The translations under genes were made by a program, and so were the position numbers. Shown one piece after another: positions 1 through 10,929 of a stretch of DNA of 64,000 nt (within the stretch, counting starts at the first letter, position 1; each line of letters starts with the position of its first letter). Source of the stretch: CAIWHR01 sp963713275 (GTDB lineage Bacteria; Pseudomonadota; Gammaproteobacteria; Burkholderiales; Casimicrobiaceae); assembly GCA_963713275.1 (NCBI GenBank), contig CAVQLG010000020.1:19463-83462 (forward strand). Reading direction: 5' to 3'. The notes below the pieces were generated by a model. That model saw only the letters and a program-made list of their open reading frames with translations, made no database searches and was not told where the DNA came from.

Positions 1-1345
1 TGCCAGGGCGCGCGTTCTGCGGTGCCGCCCAAGGAGACAAGGCGGCGATCAAGGCGTACTACCGGCTGATCGAGCGACCCGATGACTCGCAGGTCACCAT
101 GCAGGCCATCCTGGCCCCGCACCGCCTGCGCACAGTGCAGCGGATGAAGGCACAGGCGACGGTGCTGTGCATTCAGGATGGCACCGATGTGAACTATTCG
201 GGACTGGTCGAATGCGTTGGGCTGGGCGTCATCGGGAGCAACCAGACGGGCGCCCAAAGTGGGGGGCTGCATCTGCATTCGACGCTGGTGCTGACCACTG
301 AGGGCCTGCCGCTGGGGGTCTTGGGGGCGCAATGTTCGGCACCCACGCCCCGAGCGAGCGAGGACCTGCGCCCCGCGGCTGCCATACCGATCGAAGAGAA
401 GAAGACCTTCGCCTGGATCAAGGGACTTCGCGAGTGCAACGATTTGGCAGCCGAGCTGCCCGATACGCGCCAGGTCTGTGTGATGGACCGCGAGGCGGAC
501 TTCTACGAGTTGTTCGACGAGCAACGTCGAAGCCGCGGCGTTGAGCTGTTGGTACGCGCCAAGCATGACCGTGCGACCAGCGAGGAGCTCAATCTCTTCG
601 ACGCCGTCAGACACAGCCCCGTTCAAAGCCAGCTTCGCATCAATGTGCCGCGGCAAAGTTCACGCGCGAAGAAGAGCAAGCAAAAGGCGCGCGTCGGGCA
701 CGAACAGCGCACCGCGCAGGTCAATTTGCGCTACCGCGAAGTCGAGTTCCGCCCGCCGTCGAACCACCCCGGGAAGAAAGCCCTCAAGCTGTGGGTGGTG
801 CATGTTCTGGAAGCGTCACCGCCGGCCGATGCTGAACCCGTCGAGTGGTTCTTGTTGACGACCTGCTCGATCACCACAGCGGCGCAGGCCCAGGAGTGTC
901 TGCGTTGGTATGGCCTGCGCTGGCGCATCGAAGACTGGCATCGCGTCCTGAAGAGCGGCTGCCGCATTGAGACTCTGCAACACAAGACGGCCGAGCGACT
1001 CAAACGCGCCATCGCCATCAATCTGGTCATTGCCTGGCGAATCATGCTCATGACGCTCCTGGGCAGAGAGTGCCCGGACCTTCCCGCCGAGGTATTGTTC
1101 TCGGACCCCGAGATCGAAGTGCTGCAGGCCTACGCGAAAAAAAAAGAATCGCCAAGCCGACTCGGCTCGGTGAGGCCGTCCGTCTTGTAGCCCGACTCGG
1201 CGGCTACATCGGCCGCGCCAAAGACCCGCACCCGGGGCACCAGATCATGTGGCAAGGCTATTCGGAACTGCAATCGCTGTGCGAAGGACTCTCCCTGCGA
1301 GACTGGACTTCCGATGCTGAGGATACTTACGGGTAAAGGGCAGCG
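1..1345 (+). mobile_element. IS4-family (IS50-like) insertion sequence, left end outside window
   Basis: This is the right-hand part of an insertion sequence carrying the transposase described next. Its left end lies outside the window. The right end is placed at about 1340-1346, because the sequence immediately after the transposase stop already reads as the interior of a second, IS1634-like transposase. I could not define terminal inverted repeats with only one end visible. The arrangement suggests it inserted into, or recombined with, the second element. Confidence 0.7.
3..1336 (+). CDS. IS4-family (Tn5-like) transposase, 5'-truncated by the window, frame break at an A9 tract
   Basis: This is a cut-and-paste DDE transposase. 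The frame is open from the window edge. Visible family marks are the DREADF aspartate motif near 484-500 and the YREK signature (Y-x2-R-x3-E-x6-K) inside WYGLRWRIEDWHRVLK near 905-955. The reading frame ends at 1190. The family's conserved C-terminus (RLGEAVRLVARLGGYIG, then the MWQGY block) lies one frame back and ends at 1336. The two frames meet at nine A residues (1137-1145), so a -1 ribosomal shift, transcriptional slippage or one lost A would restore the protein. Without that it is broken. The IS4-type assignment is firm; activity is uncertain. Confidence 0.8.
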
Positions 1346-2891
1346 CTAGGTGATGTCGGCGCTTTGGTTTGGGTGGCCGAGCAGCTCGATCTGGTTGCGC
1401 ACATCGATCGAGCCTGCGGTGGCGTAGGGGCCAAGGGCGGCCCCTCGGTGGGCGAGTTGGCTGTGGCGGTGGCGATTCAACGGGCCTGCTCGCCGGGACC
1501 CAAGCGCGGCCTGGGTGACTTTCTCGATGCGAGCTTGCCGCGCGTGTCGTGCCTGCCTGGATCTACGTTCACGGGGCAGGCGTTTTATCGCGTCGCCCAA
1601 CAGGTCACCGAAGACGACTTGGAGCAAGCTCAGCTGGCGATCGCCAAAGCGGTGGTGGCCCGGTTCGAGCTTTCGGTAGACGTGCTGGCGTTCGACACGA
1701 CGAACTTCGACACCCACATCGACTCGCTGACGCCTGGCGATCTCGCCCAGCGCGGACACGCCAAGAGCAAGCGCAAGGATCTGCGGGTGGTTGGGCTGGG
1801 CGTCTTGGTCAGCGAGACCGGGCATGTGCCGCTGCTGTACCGGACCTACAACGGCAACGGCTCGGACCAAGCCGTGCTGGGTGCCTGCCTCGAGGGACTG
1901 GCGCAGTTGCATCAGGCGCTGGACAGCGGCGAGGATCGGCGGCGGCCGGCCCAGCGCACGCTGGTGCGAGACGGTGGGTTTTGGAGCCCGCAACTGGAGC
2001 TCGATCTCGACGCCGCAGGCTACTACAGCCTCATCTCTCTGCCGCTTGGACACAAGGCAGCGGAGCAGGCGCTGCAGATGGCCGCGCGGCGCGGCGCGAT
2101 GAAGCCGCTGTCGGGCAAGCTCAGCGCGGTCCGGGCCGCGCGCGTGCGAACCAGCGTGGGCGAACTCGACCGTACGCTGGTCGTGGTGGAGAGCCAAGAG
2201 CTGCTGCAAGGGCAAAAGCGAGGAATCGCGGCAGCGCTGATCAAAGCCAAGGTGGAACTGCGTAAGCTCGAGGCACTGTGCCAAAAAGGGGCGCATCTCG
2301 CGTAGCCGTCTCGAAGACCGAGTCAAGAAGGCTCTCGCTCGGGAACATTTGTCGAGCTTCGTCGTGCCCACCATCGCGGGCACCGACCAAGCGCCGACCC
2401 TGCATTGGGAAGTCGATGCGGCCAAGCGTCGTGAGCTGGAGAAGACCCGGCTGGGCCGGCGGGTGCTGTGCACGGATCGCCACAACTGGAGCACGGGGCG
2501 CATCGTCTACGCCTTCCGCGGTCAGTGGAACGTCGAAGAGCTGTTCCGCCGAGCCAAGAAGGGCGGCGTGGTGCCCTGGGGGCCGTCGCACCAGTGGGCC
2601 GACGGCTCGCTACGGCTGCACACGTTCGCGACCGTTTTGGGTTTGATGCTCGTGAGCCTGGCACGCATCGCGCTCGCACCCGACGCTTCGGCCCGCGGCA
2701 TGATGAAAAGCCTGGAGGGCATCAAGGTCACGCTGGTGCGGACCACGACCGGCGGCCCCGGTAGGCGGCCCACCGTGATGCTGGCACCCGAACTCACGGC
2801 TGAGCAGCGCCGGGCAGTGAAGGTCTTCGAGCTCGACAAGTGGAGTCCCGATATTCTTTCATCTATTACCGCACGGCCCAGAAAGCCTTGA
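1337..2891 (+). pseudogene. IS1634-type transposase, N-terminally truncated and frameshifted
   Basis: This is a DDE transposase of the IS1634 branch. The first frame (open from 1337, possible TTG start at 1364) contains the DTTNFDTHI aspartate motif and a second aspartate in VRDGGFW. It stops at 2305. The remainder, including the catalytic-glutamate region WNVEELFRRAKKGG and the following HTFATVLGL segment, continues in the +1 frame to 2891. That frame is open back through the junction, so the break lies near the A5G4 run at 2283-2291. Missing N-terminus plus frame break make it most likely inactive. Confidence 0.75.
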
Positions 2892-2940
2892 TCCACGGGC
2901 GAAAACAGCAGACTGTCCACAAGATCTTGCGAAGGTAGGG
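1337..2940 (+). mobile_element. IS1634-type insertion sequence, 5'-truncated
   Basis: This is an insertion-sequence body bounded on the left by the IS4-like element and on the right by the clpX stop codon at 2941. The encoded transposase lacks the roughly 100 N-terminal residues usual in IS1634 transposases, so the left end is missing. I could not identify terminal repeats with confidence. It fills the interval directly downstream of clpX, where lon is normally found. Confidence 0.65.
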
Positions 2941-4209
<1,269 letters not shown>

Positions 4210-4266
4210 CGGGAGTGCGCTTTCGGCGTGCGGCGGGCTCGTGCCGGCGGATCGGTTGCAACGACT

Positions 4267-4878
4267 TTAACCGCCCTGCCCCCGCTTCTGCAAGACCTGG
4301 TCGACGATGCCGTAGTCCTTGGCCTGGTCGGCGGTGAGGAAATTGTCACGGTCGTGGTCGAGCTCGACCTGCTCCACCGGCCGTCCGGTAAATCCTGCCA
4401 TCTGGCGGATGAAGCGCTTCTTGAGATCGATGACGAACTGCGCGTGTCGCTCGATATCCGACACCTGTCCCTGGAAACCGCCGGAAGGCTGGTGGATCAT
4501 CACCGTCGAATTCGGCAGCGCGAAGCGCTTGCCCTTGGCGCCCGCGGCAAGCAGGAACGCGCCCATGCTCGCCGCCATTCCCACGCACAGTGTGGAGACG
4601 TCGGGCTTTATGAACTGCATGGTGTCGAAGACCGCCATCCCCGCCGACACCGACCCGCCGGGCGAGTTGATGTAGAAGTTGATGTCCTTGTCCGGGTTCT
4701 CCGATTCCAGAAACAGCATCTGGGCGACGATGAGATTCGCCGCCGCATCGTTGACCGGCCCGACCAGAAAGATCACGCGCTCCTTCAGCAGCCGCGAATA
4801 GATGTCGTAGGCGCGTTCACCGCGTCCGCTCTGCTCGATCACCATCGGGACCAAGCCCAGGCCTCTCGGTTCTTCCAT
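4267..4878 (-). CDS. clpP: ATP-dependent Clp protease proteolytic subunit ClpP
   Basis: ClpP is a serine protease that forms the tetradecameric chamber paired with ClpX. I chose the ATG at 4878 because it is preceded by GAGGA and gives the usual family length (203 residues). The open frame extends upstream to 4992, but that extension is not family-like. The catalytic triad is visible as S104 in GMAASMGAF, H129 in MIHQPSGG and D178 in DRDNF. About 160 bp separate it from tig. Confidence 0.97.
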   Translation of the reverse strand: MEEPRGLGLVPMVIEQSGRGERAYDIYSRLLKERVIFLVGPVNDAAANLIVAQMLFLESENPDKDINFYINSPGGSVSAGMAVFDTMQFIKPDVSTLCVGMAASMGAFLLAAGAKGKRFALPNSTVMIHQPSGGFQGQVSDIERHAQFVIDLKKRFIRQMAGFTGRPVEQVELDHDRDNFLTADQAKDYGIVDQVLQKRGQGG

Positions 4879-5041
4879 CTTGTCCTCTTCAGCCGCCTGC
4901 CGGCGGAGTGCTCGCCGCCCACCCACGGGGCTGCGTCGTCTAAAGCAACATCGGGCCGCGGTCGTCGCAGTACAAGGGCCCCGGGCACGCACCCCGGCGC
5001 GGCGCGGACCGCGCTCGATCTTGATGCCCCCGATCGCGGCG

Positions 5042-6349
5042 TCAGGCGGCCGGCGTCATCAGCTCGGCGAACTTCGTCGGCCGGTCTTCGACCCGCGCCT
5101 GGCCAAGGACCCAGTCGACAACGTTACGTTCCGTCGCCAGCACCTCGAATTCGTTCAGGCGTTCGGCCTTCTCGTAATGCCAGCGCACGACGGCCTCGGG
5201 CTGCTCGTAGGTCTGGGCCGCCTCGCGTACCAGCGCCCGGACCTGCTCGGGCTTCGCCTGGAGGCTGTGCAGGCGGACGAGCTCGCCCATGACGAGGCCC
5301 ACGGTCACGCGGTTCTCGGCGCCGGCGCGGAACATCTCGGGCGTGAGCTTGATATCCTCCGCCCGCATCCCCTTCTGCTTGAGCTCCGCGGCCGTGCGCT
5401 CGGCCATGCCCTTCGCTTCGAGGTCGATCAACGACTTCGGCAGCGTGAACTCCGCCTTCGCGCGCAACGCGCTGAACACCTGCTCCTTGAGCTTGGCATC
5501 GATCTTGCGTCTGAGCTCAAGGCGCAGATTGGACTCGATCTCGGCCTTGAGGTCGTCGATGCTCCCGCTCGCCACGCCGAACGCCTTGGCGAACTCGTCG
5601 TCGATCGCCGGAAACAGCGCTTCGGAAACCGACTTCACCGTCAGCGCGAACTCGGCCCTCTTCCCGGCCACCTCCTTGCCGTGATAATCGGCCGGAAAGG
5701 TCAACGAGAAGCGGCGCGCATCGCCGGCGACGACACCGCTTAGCGCCGCCTCGAACTCGGGCAGCATCCGGCCCTCCCCCATGATGATCGGGAAGTCCTT
5801 CGCCTGCCCGCCCGAGAACTCGACGCCGTCGATCGTGCCGGTGAAGTCGACGACGACGCGGTCGCCGGCAGCCGCCCCCCGCGCCACGTCCTGGTAGCGC
5901 ACGCGCTGCTTGCGCAGCGCATCGATCGTGCTGGCGACGTCCTCCGGGCCGACCTCGACCACCGGGCGCTCGATCACGACGCCTGCGAGGTCGCCAAGCC
6001 GGATCTCGGGGTAGACCTCGAACACGGCCGAGAACTCGAACTGATCGCTCGCCGCGCCGGCGGCCGCGGGCTCGATCCGCGGATAGCCTGCGACGTGCAA
6101 CCGCTGTTCCCGAACCGCGTCCGAGAAGCGGGCCTGCACCGTCTCGGAAATGACTTCCGAGCGCACCTGGGATCCGTATTGCTGCGCGACCACCTTCAGC
6201 GGCACCTTGCCCGGGCGAAATCCCGCCAGTTTGACGTTCTTGGCCAGCCGGGCAAGGCGCTTGGTGACTTCAGCCTCGATCTCGGCGAGCGGCACCGCCA
6301 CATTCAGCCTGCGCTCGAGCTGACCCAGGGTCTCAAGACTGGTTTGCAT
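5042..6349 (-). CDS. tig: Trigger factor, ribosome-associated chaperone/peptidyl-prolyl isomerase
   Basis: Trigger factor binds nascent chains at the ribosome exit tunnel. The N-terminal ribosome-binding motif is visible as GFRPGKVP. A central FKBP-type isomerase domain follows (GDRVVVDFTGTIDGVEF) and then the helical C-terminal domain. The start is taken as the ATG at 6349 (MQTSLETL), which matches the family N-terminus. An ATG two codons upstream at 6355 is an equally possible start, with AAGGA four bases before it. The longer open frame upstream runs into the tRNA-Leu gene and is not real. It is first in the tig-clpP-clpX block. Confidence 0.97.
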   Translation of the reverse strand: MQTSLETLGQLERRLNVAVPLAEIEAEVTKRLARLAKNVKLAGFRPGKVPLKVVAQQYGSQVRSEVISETVQARFSDAVREQRLHVAGYPRIEPAAAGAASDQFEFSAVFEVYPEIRLGDLAGVVIERPVVEVGPEDVASTIDALRKQRVRYQDVARGAAAGDRVVVDFTGTIDGVEFSGGQAKDFPIIMGEGRMLPEFEAALSGVVAGDARRFSLTFPADYHGKEVAGKRAEFALTVKSVSEALFPAIDDEFAKAFGVASGSIDDLKAEIESNLRLELRRKIDAKLKEQVFSALRAKAEFTLPKSLIDLEAKGMAERTAAELKQKGMRAEDIKLTPEMFRAGAENRVTVGLVMGELVRLHSLQAKPEQVRALVREAAQTYEQPEAVVRWHYEKAERLNEFEVLATERNVVDWVLGQARVEDRPTKFAELMTPAA

Positions 6350-6379
6350 GTGCATCGAATCCTTGCTAGTGTTGCCGGA

Positions 6380-6464
6380 TGGTGCGAAAGGGGGGACTCG
6401 AACCCCCACGGGCTGCCCCGCTGGAACCTAAATCCAGTGCGTCTACCCATTCCGCCACTTTCGC
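6380..6464 (-). tRNA. tRNA-Leu (anticodon UAG)
   Basis: The minus strand folds as an 85-nt class II tRNA with a long variable arm. The acceptor stem is GCGAAAG pairing with CTTTCGC, followed by an encoded ACCA end. The anticodon stem CTGGA/TCCAG encloses the loop TTTAGGT, giving anticodon UAG (anticodon bases at 6428-6430). The T-arm GTTCGAGTC is canonical. It lies just upstream of tig on the same strand. Confidence 0.97.
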
Positions 6465-6590
6465 AGCCGCTTTCGCCGAACGCGCGAGTATAGCCGAACC
6501 GCCCCTTCTCTGCCAGAGCGAAGCGTCCGGCCAGGGGCGCCGCCGCCCGCCTCAAACGTTGACTTATCGGCGTTAATCCGCAACCGCCGC

Positions 6591-7433
6591 GTGTCCGTCG
6601 CCCATTACGAGAACTTCCCGGTCGCCTCGGTGCTGCTTCCGCGATCGTTGCGGCAGCCGATCGTGGCGATCTACCGCTTCGCGCGCAGCGCCGACGACCT
6701 CGCCGACGAGGGTGACCTGCCTGCGGCCGAGCGACTGGCGGCGCTGCGGCGTTACGAGCGCGCGATCGAAGCCATCGGCGAGCGGATGCCGCCCGCCGAA
6801 CCGCCATTCGTTGAACTGGCGCAGGCGATCGACCGGCACCGTCTGCCGCTCGGTCCGTTCCGGGACCTGCTCTCGGCCTTCCGGCAGGACGTCGCGACCT
6901 TCCGCTATGCCGATTTCGGACTGCTGCACGACTATTGCCGCCGCTCGGCCAATCCGATCGGACGCCTGCTCCTGCACCTCTATGGAGCGCACACGCCCGA
7001 GCACTGCGCCTGGAGCGACGCGGTCTGCACCGCGCTGCAACTCGTCAATTTCTGGCAGGACGTGGCGGCCGATTGGCGCCGCGGCCGCGTCTACATCCCG
7101 CTCGAAGACCTCGCGCACTACGGCGTGACCGAGGACGACATCGCAAACGAACGCGCCGGCCCGGCGTGGCGGGAACTGATGGCGTTCGAGGTCGCGCGAG
7201 CGCGGCGCCTGCTCGAATCCGGGCGACCGCTGACCCGCGCGCTGGGCTGGCGGCAGGGACTCGAGCTCGCCGGCGTGCTGGCCGGAGGGCATCGCATCCT
7301 GGACCGCATCACTGCCGCCGGCGGCGACGTGTTCCGGCAGCGACCGCGGATCGGCGCCTTCGGCTGGATCGGCGTCGCGCGCAACGCCCTCCTCCCGCCG
7401 CGGCGCCACCTGCGCGCGGCGAGCGCGCCATGA
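6591..7433 (+). CDS. hpnC: Squalene/hydroxysqualene synthase HpnC
   Basis: HpnC belongs to the trans-isoprenyl diphosphate synthase (squalene/phytoene synthase) family and acts in the bacterial HpnCDE route, converting presqualene diphosphate to hydroxysqualene. Family marks are the aspartate-rich SADDLADE motif near residue 34 and the second motif NFWQDVAADWRRGR in the middle of the protein, which bind Mg-diphosphate. The start is GTG at 6591. The stop overlaps the hpnD start (ATGA), and hpnD and hpnE follow, which supports the assignment strongly. The product feeds hopanoid membrane lipids. Confidence 0.95.
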   Translation: MSVAHYENFPVASVLLPRSLRQPIVAIYRFARSADDLADEGDLPAAERLAALRRYERAIEAIGERMPPAEPPFVELAQAIDRHRLPLGPFRDLLSAFRQDVATFRYADFGLLHDYCRRSANPIGRLLLHLYGAHTPEHCAWSDAVCTALQLVNFWQDVAADWRRGRVYIPLEDLAHYGVTEDDIANERAGPAWRELMAFEVARARRLLESGRPLTRALGWRQGLELAGVLAGGHRILDRITAAGGDVFRQRPRIGAFGWIGVARNALLPPRRHLRAASAP

Positions 7434-8263
7434 CCCCCGACGAGTATTGCCAGCAGCGCGCCGCGGCCAGCGGCTCGAGCTTCTATTACAGCTTTCTCTT
7501 CCTGCCCCCCGAGCGGCGCCGCGCCATCACCGCGCTGTACGCGTTCTGCCGCGAAGTCGACGACGTCGTCGATGAGGTCTCCGACGCCGCCGTCGCGCGC
7601 AGCAAGCTCGCCTGGTGGCGCACCGAAGTCACGGCCGTGTTCGCCGGCACGCCGCAGCACCCCGTGGCGCGGGCGCTCGTCCCCGTGGTCGCGGCCTACC
7701 AGCTGCCGGAAGCCCACTTCCAGACGGTGATCGACGGGATGGCGATGGACGTGGATGGGACGCGTTACCTCGAATTCGCGGATCTCGAGTCCTACTGTCA
7801 CCGCGTCGCTGGCGTGGTCGGCCTGCTCGCCGCCGAGGTCTTCGGCACCACCCAGACGGCAACCCGGGGCTACGCTCGCGACCTCGGCATCGCGTTTCAG
7901 CTCACCAACATCATTCGCGACGTTGGCGAGGACGCGCGACGCGGTCGGATCTACCTGCCGCAGGCGGACCTGGCCCGGCACGGCATCGCGGCTTCGCAAC
8001 TGCTGGAGCGGCGCCAGAGCGGCGCGTTCCGGGCGCTGATGGCCGAGCAGGTCACGCGCGCCCGGAGTTGGTACCGGCGCGCGATGGACCAGCTGCCCGC
8101 CGAAGATCGATTGGCGCAGCGGCCGGGTTTGATCATGGCGGCAATCTACCGGGCCTTGCTCGAGGAGATCGAGCGCGAACGGTACGCCGTCCTCGATCAG
8201 CGCATTGCGCTCACCCCGCTGCGCAAGCTCTGGATCGCCTGGAAGACCGCGCGTGAACGGTAG
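7430..8263 (+). CDS. hpnD: Presqualene diphosphate synthase HpnD
   Basis: HpnD condenses two farnesyl diphosphates to presqualene diphosphate, the first step of the HpnCDE pathway. It belongs to the squalene/phytoene synthase family, with the aspartate motif REVDDVVDE near residue 40 and the second motif NIIRDVGEDARRGRIYLP near residue 165. It is translationally coupled to hpnC through a 4-nt overlap, and its end overlaps the hpnE start. The translated length is 277 residues, normal for the family. Confidence 0.95.
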   Translation: MTPDEYCQQRAAASGSSFYYSFLFLPPERRRAITALYAFCREVDDVVDEVSDAAVARSKLAWWRTEVTAVFAGTPQHPVARALVPVVAAYQLPEAHFQTVIDGMAMDVDGTRYLEFADLESYCHRVAGVVGLLAAEVFGTTQTATRGYARDLGIAFQLTNIIRDVGEDARRGRIYLPQADLARHGIAASQLLERRQSGAFRALMAEQVTRARSWYRRAMDQLPAEDRLAQRPGLIMAAIYRALLEEIERERYAVLDQRIALTPLRKLWIAWKTARER

Positions 8264-9662
8264 GTCGGCAACCGGACCGCAGCATGGCGCGGCGGCGCCG
8301 GTGGCCGTCATCGGGGCCGGCTGGGCGGGAAGCGCCGCCGCGTGGGAACTCGCGCGGCGTGGTGCATCGGTCACCGTCTACGAGCAGGCCCGCGCGCCTG
8401 GGGGCCGCGCGCGCCGTGTGCTCGTCGACGGCGTCGCGCTCGATAACGGCCAGCACCTCCTGGTCGGGGCCTATCGTGCGAGCCTGCGTCTCATCGACGC
8501 CGTGCACCGCGCGGCGCTTCGCGCCGCCGACCGCCCGTATACGCGGCTGCCGCTCACGCTGCAGCCATGGGGGCGGCAGCCCGGTGCGCTGCGTCTGACC
8601 GCCTGGCGTGCCCCCCCGCCACTGCACCTCGTGGGCGCGCTCCTCGGCGCGCGCGGCATGCGCCCGGGTACGCGCGTCGCGCTCGCCAGCCGGCTGCTGC
8701 ACCTGCAGCGCCACCCGGAGGCGGTCCCTCCCGGGGCGACGGTCGCGCGCTGGTTTGGCGAGATGCCGAAAGAGGCGTTCGACGGCCTTCTGGCACCGCT
8801 GTGCGTGAGCGCGCTGAACACGCTGCCCGAGGAAGCCTCGGCCCGGGTGTTCGCCCACGTGCTCGCAGCCACCCTGGGCGGCGCCCGCGGGAACAGCGAC
8901 TTCATCGTCCCGGCAGTGGATCTCACGGCGCTGCTGCCGGAACCCGCGCTGCGGGAAGTCGTTGCGCAGGGCGGGGCGCTGCGTCTTGGCACCGCCGCGC
9001 GGGTGACGGCGGCGGGCCCGGACGGCGTCGAAGTGGAAGCGAACGGGCAGACGCGGACCTACGCAGCGGCGATCCTCGCAGTCGGCCCGCACCAGCTCGA
9101 GGACGCGCTGGGGAGGGCGCTCGCCGCCCGGCCGCCCTGCCGTGGCGCCCTGGCGGCGACGGCCGGCTTTTCGTATGAACCGATTGTCACGGTCTACCTC
9201 GCGTTTGCCGGTCCGGTGCACACGCAGGTTCCGATCCTGCGCCTCGACGACCGGCCGGGGCAGTGGCTGTTCGCCCGCCGCACGAATCCAGCATCGCTTC
9301 GGCCTCTCGGCGCCACGTCGATGCTGGCGGTCGTTATCAGCGCCCGGGGCGTCCACCGGCGCCTGGCACGCGAAGAACTCGCGGCGGCCGTGGCGGCCCA
9401 GTTACGACGCCTCGAGCCGGGCTTGCCCGCGCTGGCCTGGTCGCACGTGATCACCGAACGACGCGCTACGTACGCCTGCCGGCCCGAGCTATCGCGCCCT
9501 GCCGCCGGCCCGCTGCTGCCCGGCCTCTACCTCGCGGGCGACTACCTCGATCCAGGATTGCCGGCTACGCTCGAAAGCGCCGTGCGCAGTGGGCTCGCGG
9601 CGGCCGCTGCGCTGCAAGCCTGGCTGGCGACGCCGCCGTGGGCGGCGAGGGGCGCGGGCTGA
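8253..9662 (+). CDS. hpnE: Hydroxysqualene dehydroxylase HpnE
   Basis: HpnE is an FAD-dependent amine-oxidase/phytoene-desaturase-like enzyme that reduces hydroxysqualene to squalene. An N-terminal dinucleotide-binding fold is visible as VIGAGWAGSAAAWELARR, followed by the acidic residue of the second strand (YEQ) and the GGRARR motif. The C-terminus contains the flavin-family segment LAGDYLDPGLPATLESAVRSG. I chose the GTG at 8253, which overlaps the end of hpnD by 11 nt, over a further upstream start that would lie deep inside hpnD. It ends the hpnCDE operon. No hopene cyclase gene is in the window. Confidence 0.94.
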   Translation: MNGRSATGPQHGAAAPVAVIGAGWAGSAAAWELARRGASVTVYEQARAPGGRARRVLVDGVALDNGQHLLVGAYRASLRLIDAVHRAALRAADRPYTRLPLTLQPWGRQPGALRLTAWRAPPPLHLVGALLGARGMRPGTRVALASRLLHLQRHPEAVPPGATVARWFGEMPKEAFDGLLAPLCVSALNTLPEEASARVFAHVLAATLGGARGNSDFIVPAVDLTALLPEPALREVVAQGGALRLGTAARVTAAGPDGVEVEANGQTRTYAAAILAVGPHQLEDALGRALAARPPCRGALAATAGFSYEPIVTVYLAFAGPVHTQVPILRLDDRPGQWLFARRTNPASLRPLGATSMLAVVISARGVHRRLAREELAAAVAAQLRRLEPGLPALAWSHVITERRATYACRPELSRPAAGPLLPGLYLAGDYLDPGLPATLESAVRSGLAAAAALQAWLATPPWAARGAG

Positions 9663-9807
9663 AGCCCGGCGGGCTACGCGCCGAAGCACGATATCGCCGC
9701 CGGACGCCTCGCCCGCCGGCAGCCCGCGCGCGCTTCCGCGCCGTCGGGGAGCGCATGCGCGCAGTGCCTCGCCTGCCGGGTCAGCAGCCGGGGAATGAGC
9801 GACGTGA

Positions 9808-10260
9808 CTAGCGAACCGAGCGCCCGCGCATCAGTCGCTGCTGCTCGCGGTTCCACTCCCGCTCGCGGACCGTCGCCCGCTTGTCGTACTGCTTCTTGCC
9901 TTTCGCCAGCCCGATGGCGAGCTTGATCCGGCCCTTGGCGAAATGGAGGTCGAGCGGCACCAGCGTGTAGCCCGCGCGCTCGACCTGTCCGACCAGCCGG
10001 TTGATTTCGTTGCGATGCAACAGCAACTTGCGAGTGCGGACCGGGTCGGCGCGGATGTGCGTCGAGGCCGTCGACAATGGTGTAATGTGCGCGCCGATGA
10101 GCTGGATCTCGCCGCCCTTGACGATCACGTACGCCTCCTTGAGCTGCGCGCGCCCGGCGCGAATCGCCTTCACTTCCCAGCCGAGCAGCGACAGCCCCGC
10201 CTCGAGTCTCTCCTCGACGAAGTAGTCGTGATAGGCTTTCTTGTTGGCGACGATGCTCAT
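9808..10260 (-). CDS. smpB: SsrA-binding protein SmpB
   Basis: SmpB binds tmRNA and is required for trans-translation rescue of stalled ribosomes. The 150-residue length is typical. The N-terminal ANKKAYHDYFVEE segment, the central GWEVKAIRAGR and the basic C-terminal tail (KGKKQYDKR) are family marks. The start at 10260 is clear from the conserved N-terminus. It is divergent from ratA across about 230 bp, the common betaproteobacterial arrangement. A TACAAT -10-like hexamer lies upstream on its strand at 10313-10318. No tmRNA gene is visible nearby. Confidence 0.97.
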   Translation of the reverse strand: MSIVANKKAYHDYFVEERLEAGLSLLGWEVKAIRAGRAQLKEAYVIVKGGEIQLIGAHITPLSTASTHIRADPVRTRKLLLHRNEINRLVGQVERAGYTLVPLDLHFAKGRIKLAIGLAKGKKQYDKRATVREREWNREQQRLMRGRSVR

Positions 10261-10488
10261 GGCGCGGGGCACGCCGTCCGCCCGGTTGGCGAACCAAGCG
10301 TCCAGGCATGGCATTGTAGTGCACTGCAAAGCTACCGAACGGTCCGGACTGCCGCGCGTTCCGCTCCCCGGCGTGAGCGCCGGACGTTGCCCGGCCCGCC
10401 CCCTGCCGCCGCCGAGTGTCGCGCTGCGACGCTGCAGGATGCTGGGTCTCCGGCACGCCCGCGCGCCCGGCAGCACGCCGGCAACCCC

Positions 10489-10929
10489 ATGCAGCGCGTG
10501 AGGAAATCCGTGCTCGTCCCGTTTGGCGCCGACGCGATGTTCGCGTTGGTGGACGGCGTGGAGCAGTACCCCCGATTCCTGCCCTGGTGCGGCGGCGCCC
10601 AGGTGCTGGAACAGCACCCCGACGGCAAGACCGCGCGCATCGACATCTTCTACCGCGGCGTGCGGGCGCACTTCACCACCGACAACGTCAACCGCGCCGG
10701 CGAGTCGATCATCATCACGCTCCGCGACGGCCCGTTCCGGCATCTGCACGGCGAGTGGCGCTTCATCGCGCTGGCCCCGAACGCGTCCAAGATAGAACTC
10801 GAACTCGCCTACGAGTTCGCGACGCACCTGCTCGAGCGCGCGGTCGGGCCGGTATTCAGCTACATTGCCGACACCTTCATCGACGCGTTCGTACGCCGCG
10901 CCGAGGCGCTACACGCAAGCAGCGCATGA
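10489..10929 (+). CDS. ratA: RatA/COQ10-like START-domain protein
   Basis: This is a 146-residue polyketide cyclase/COQ10-type SRPBCC-fold protein, a family annotated as ubiquinone-binding protein or as the ribosome-association toxin RatA. Conserved segments are VEQYPRFLPWC, the central RGVRAHFTT and the C-terminal YIADTFIDAFVRRAE helix. The start codon ATG at 10489 follows the family N-terminus, SVLVPFGADAMFALV. It is divergent from smpB. The stop codon overlaps the ATG of the following repeat-bearing open frame, where rnfH would be expected. Confidence 0.92.
   Translation: MQRVRKSVLVPFGADAMFALVDGVEQYPRFLPWCGGAQVLEQHPDGKTARIDIFYRGVRAHFTTDNVNRAGESIIITLRDGPFRHLHGEWRFIALAPNASKIELELAYEFATHLLERAVGPVFSYIADTFIDAFVRRAEALHASSA

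Noticed and set aside
9663..9807. tmRNA or other small RNA next to smpB
   Set aside because: No alanine acceptor-like ends or tag frame can be recognised.
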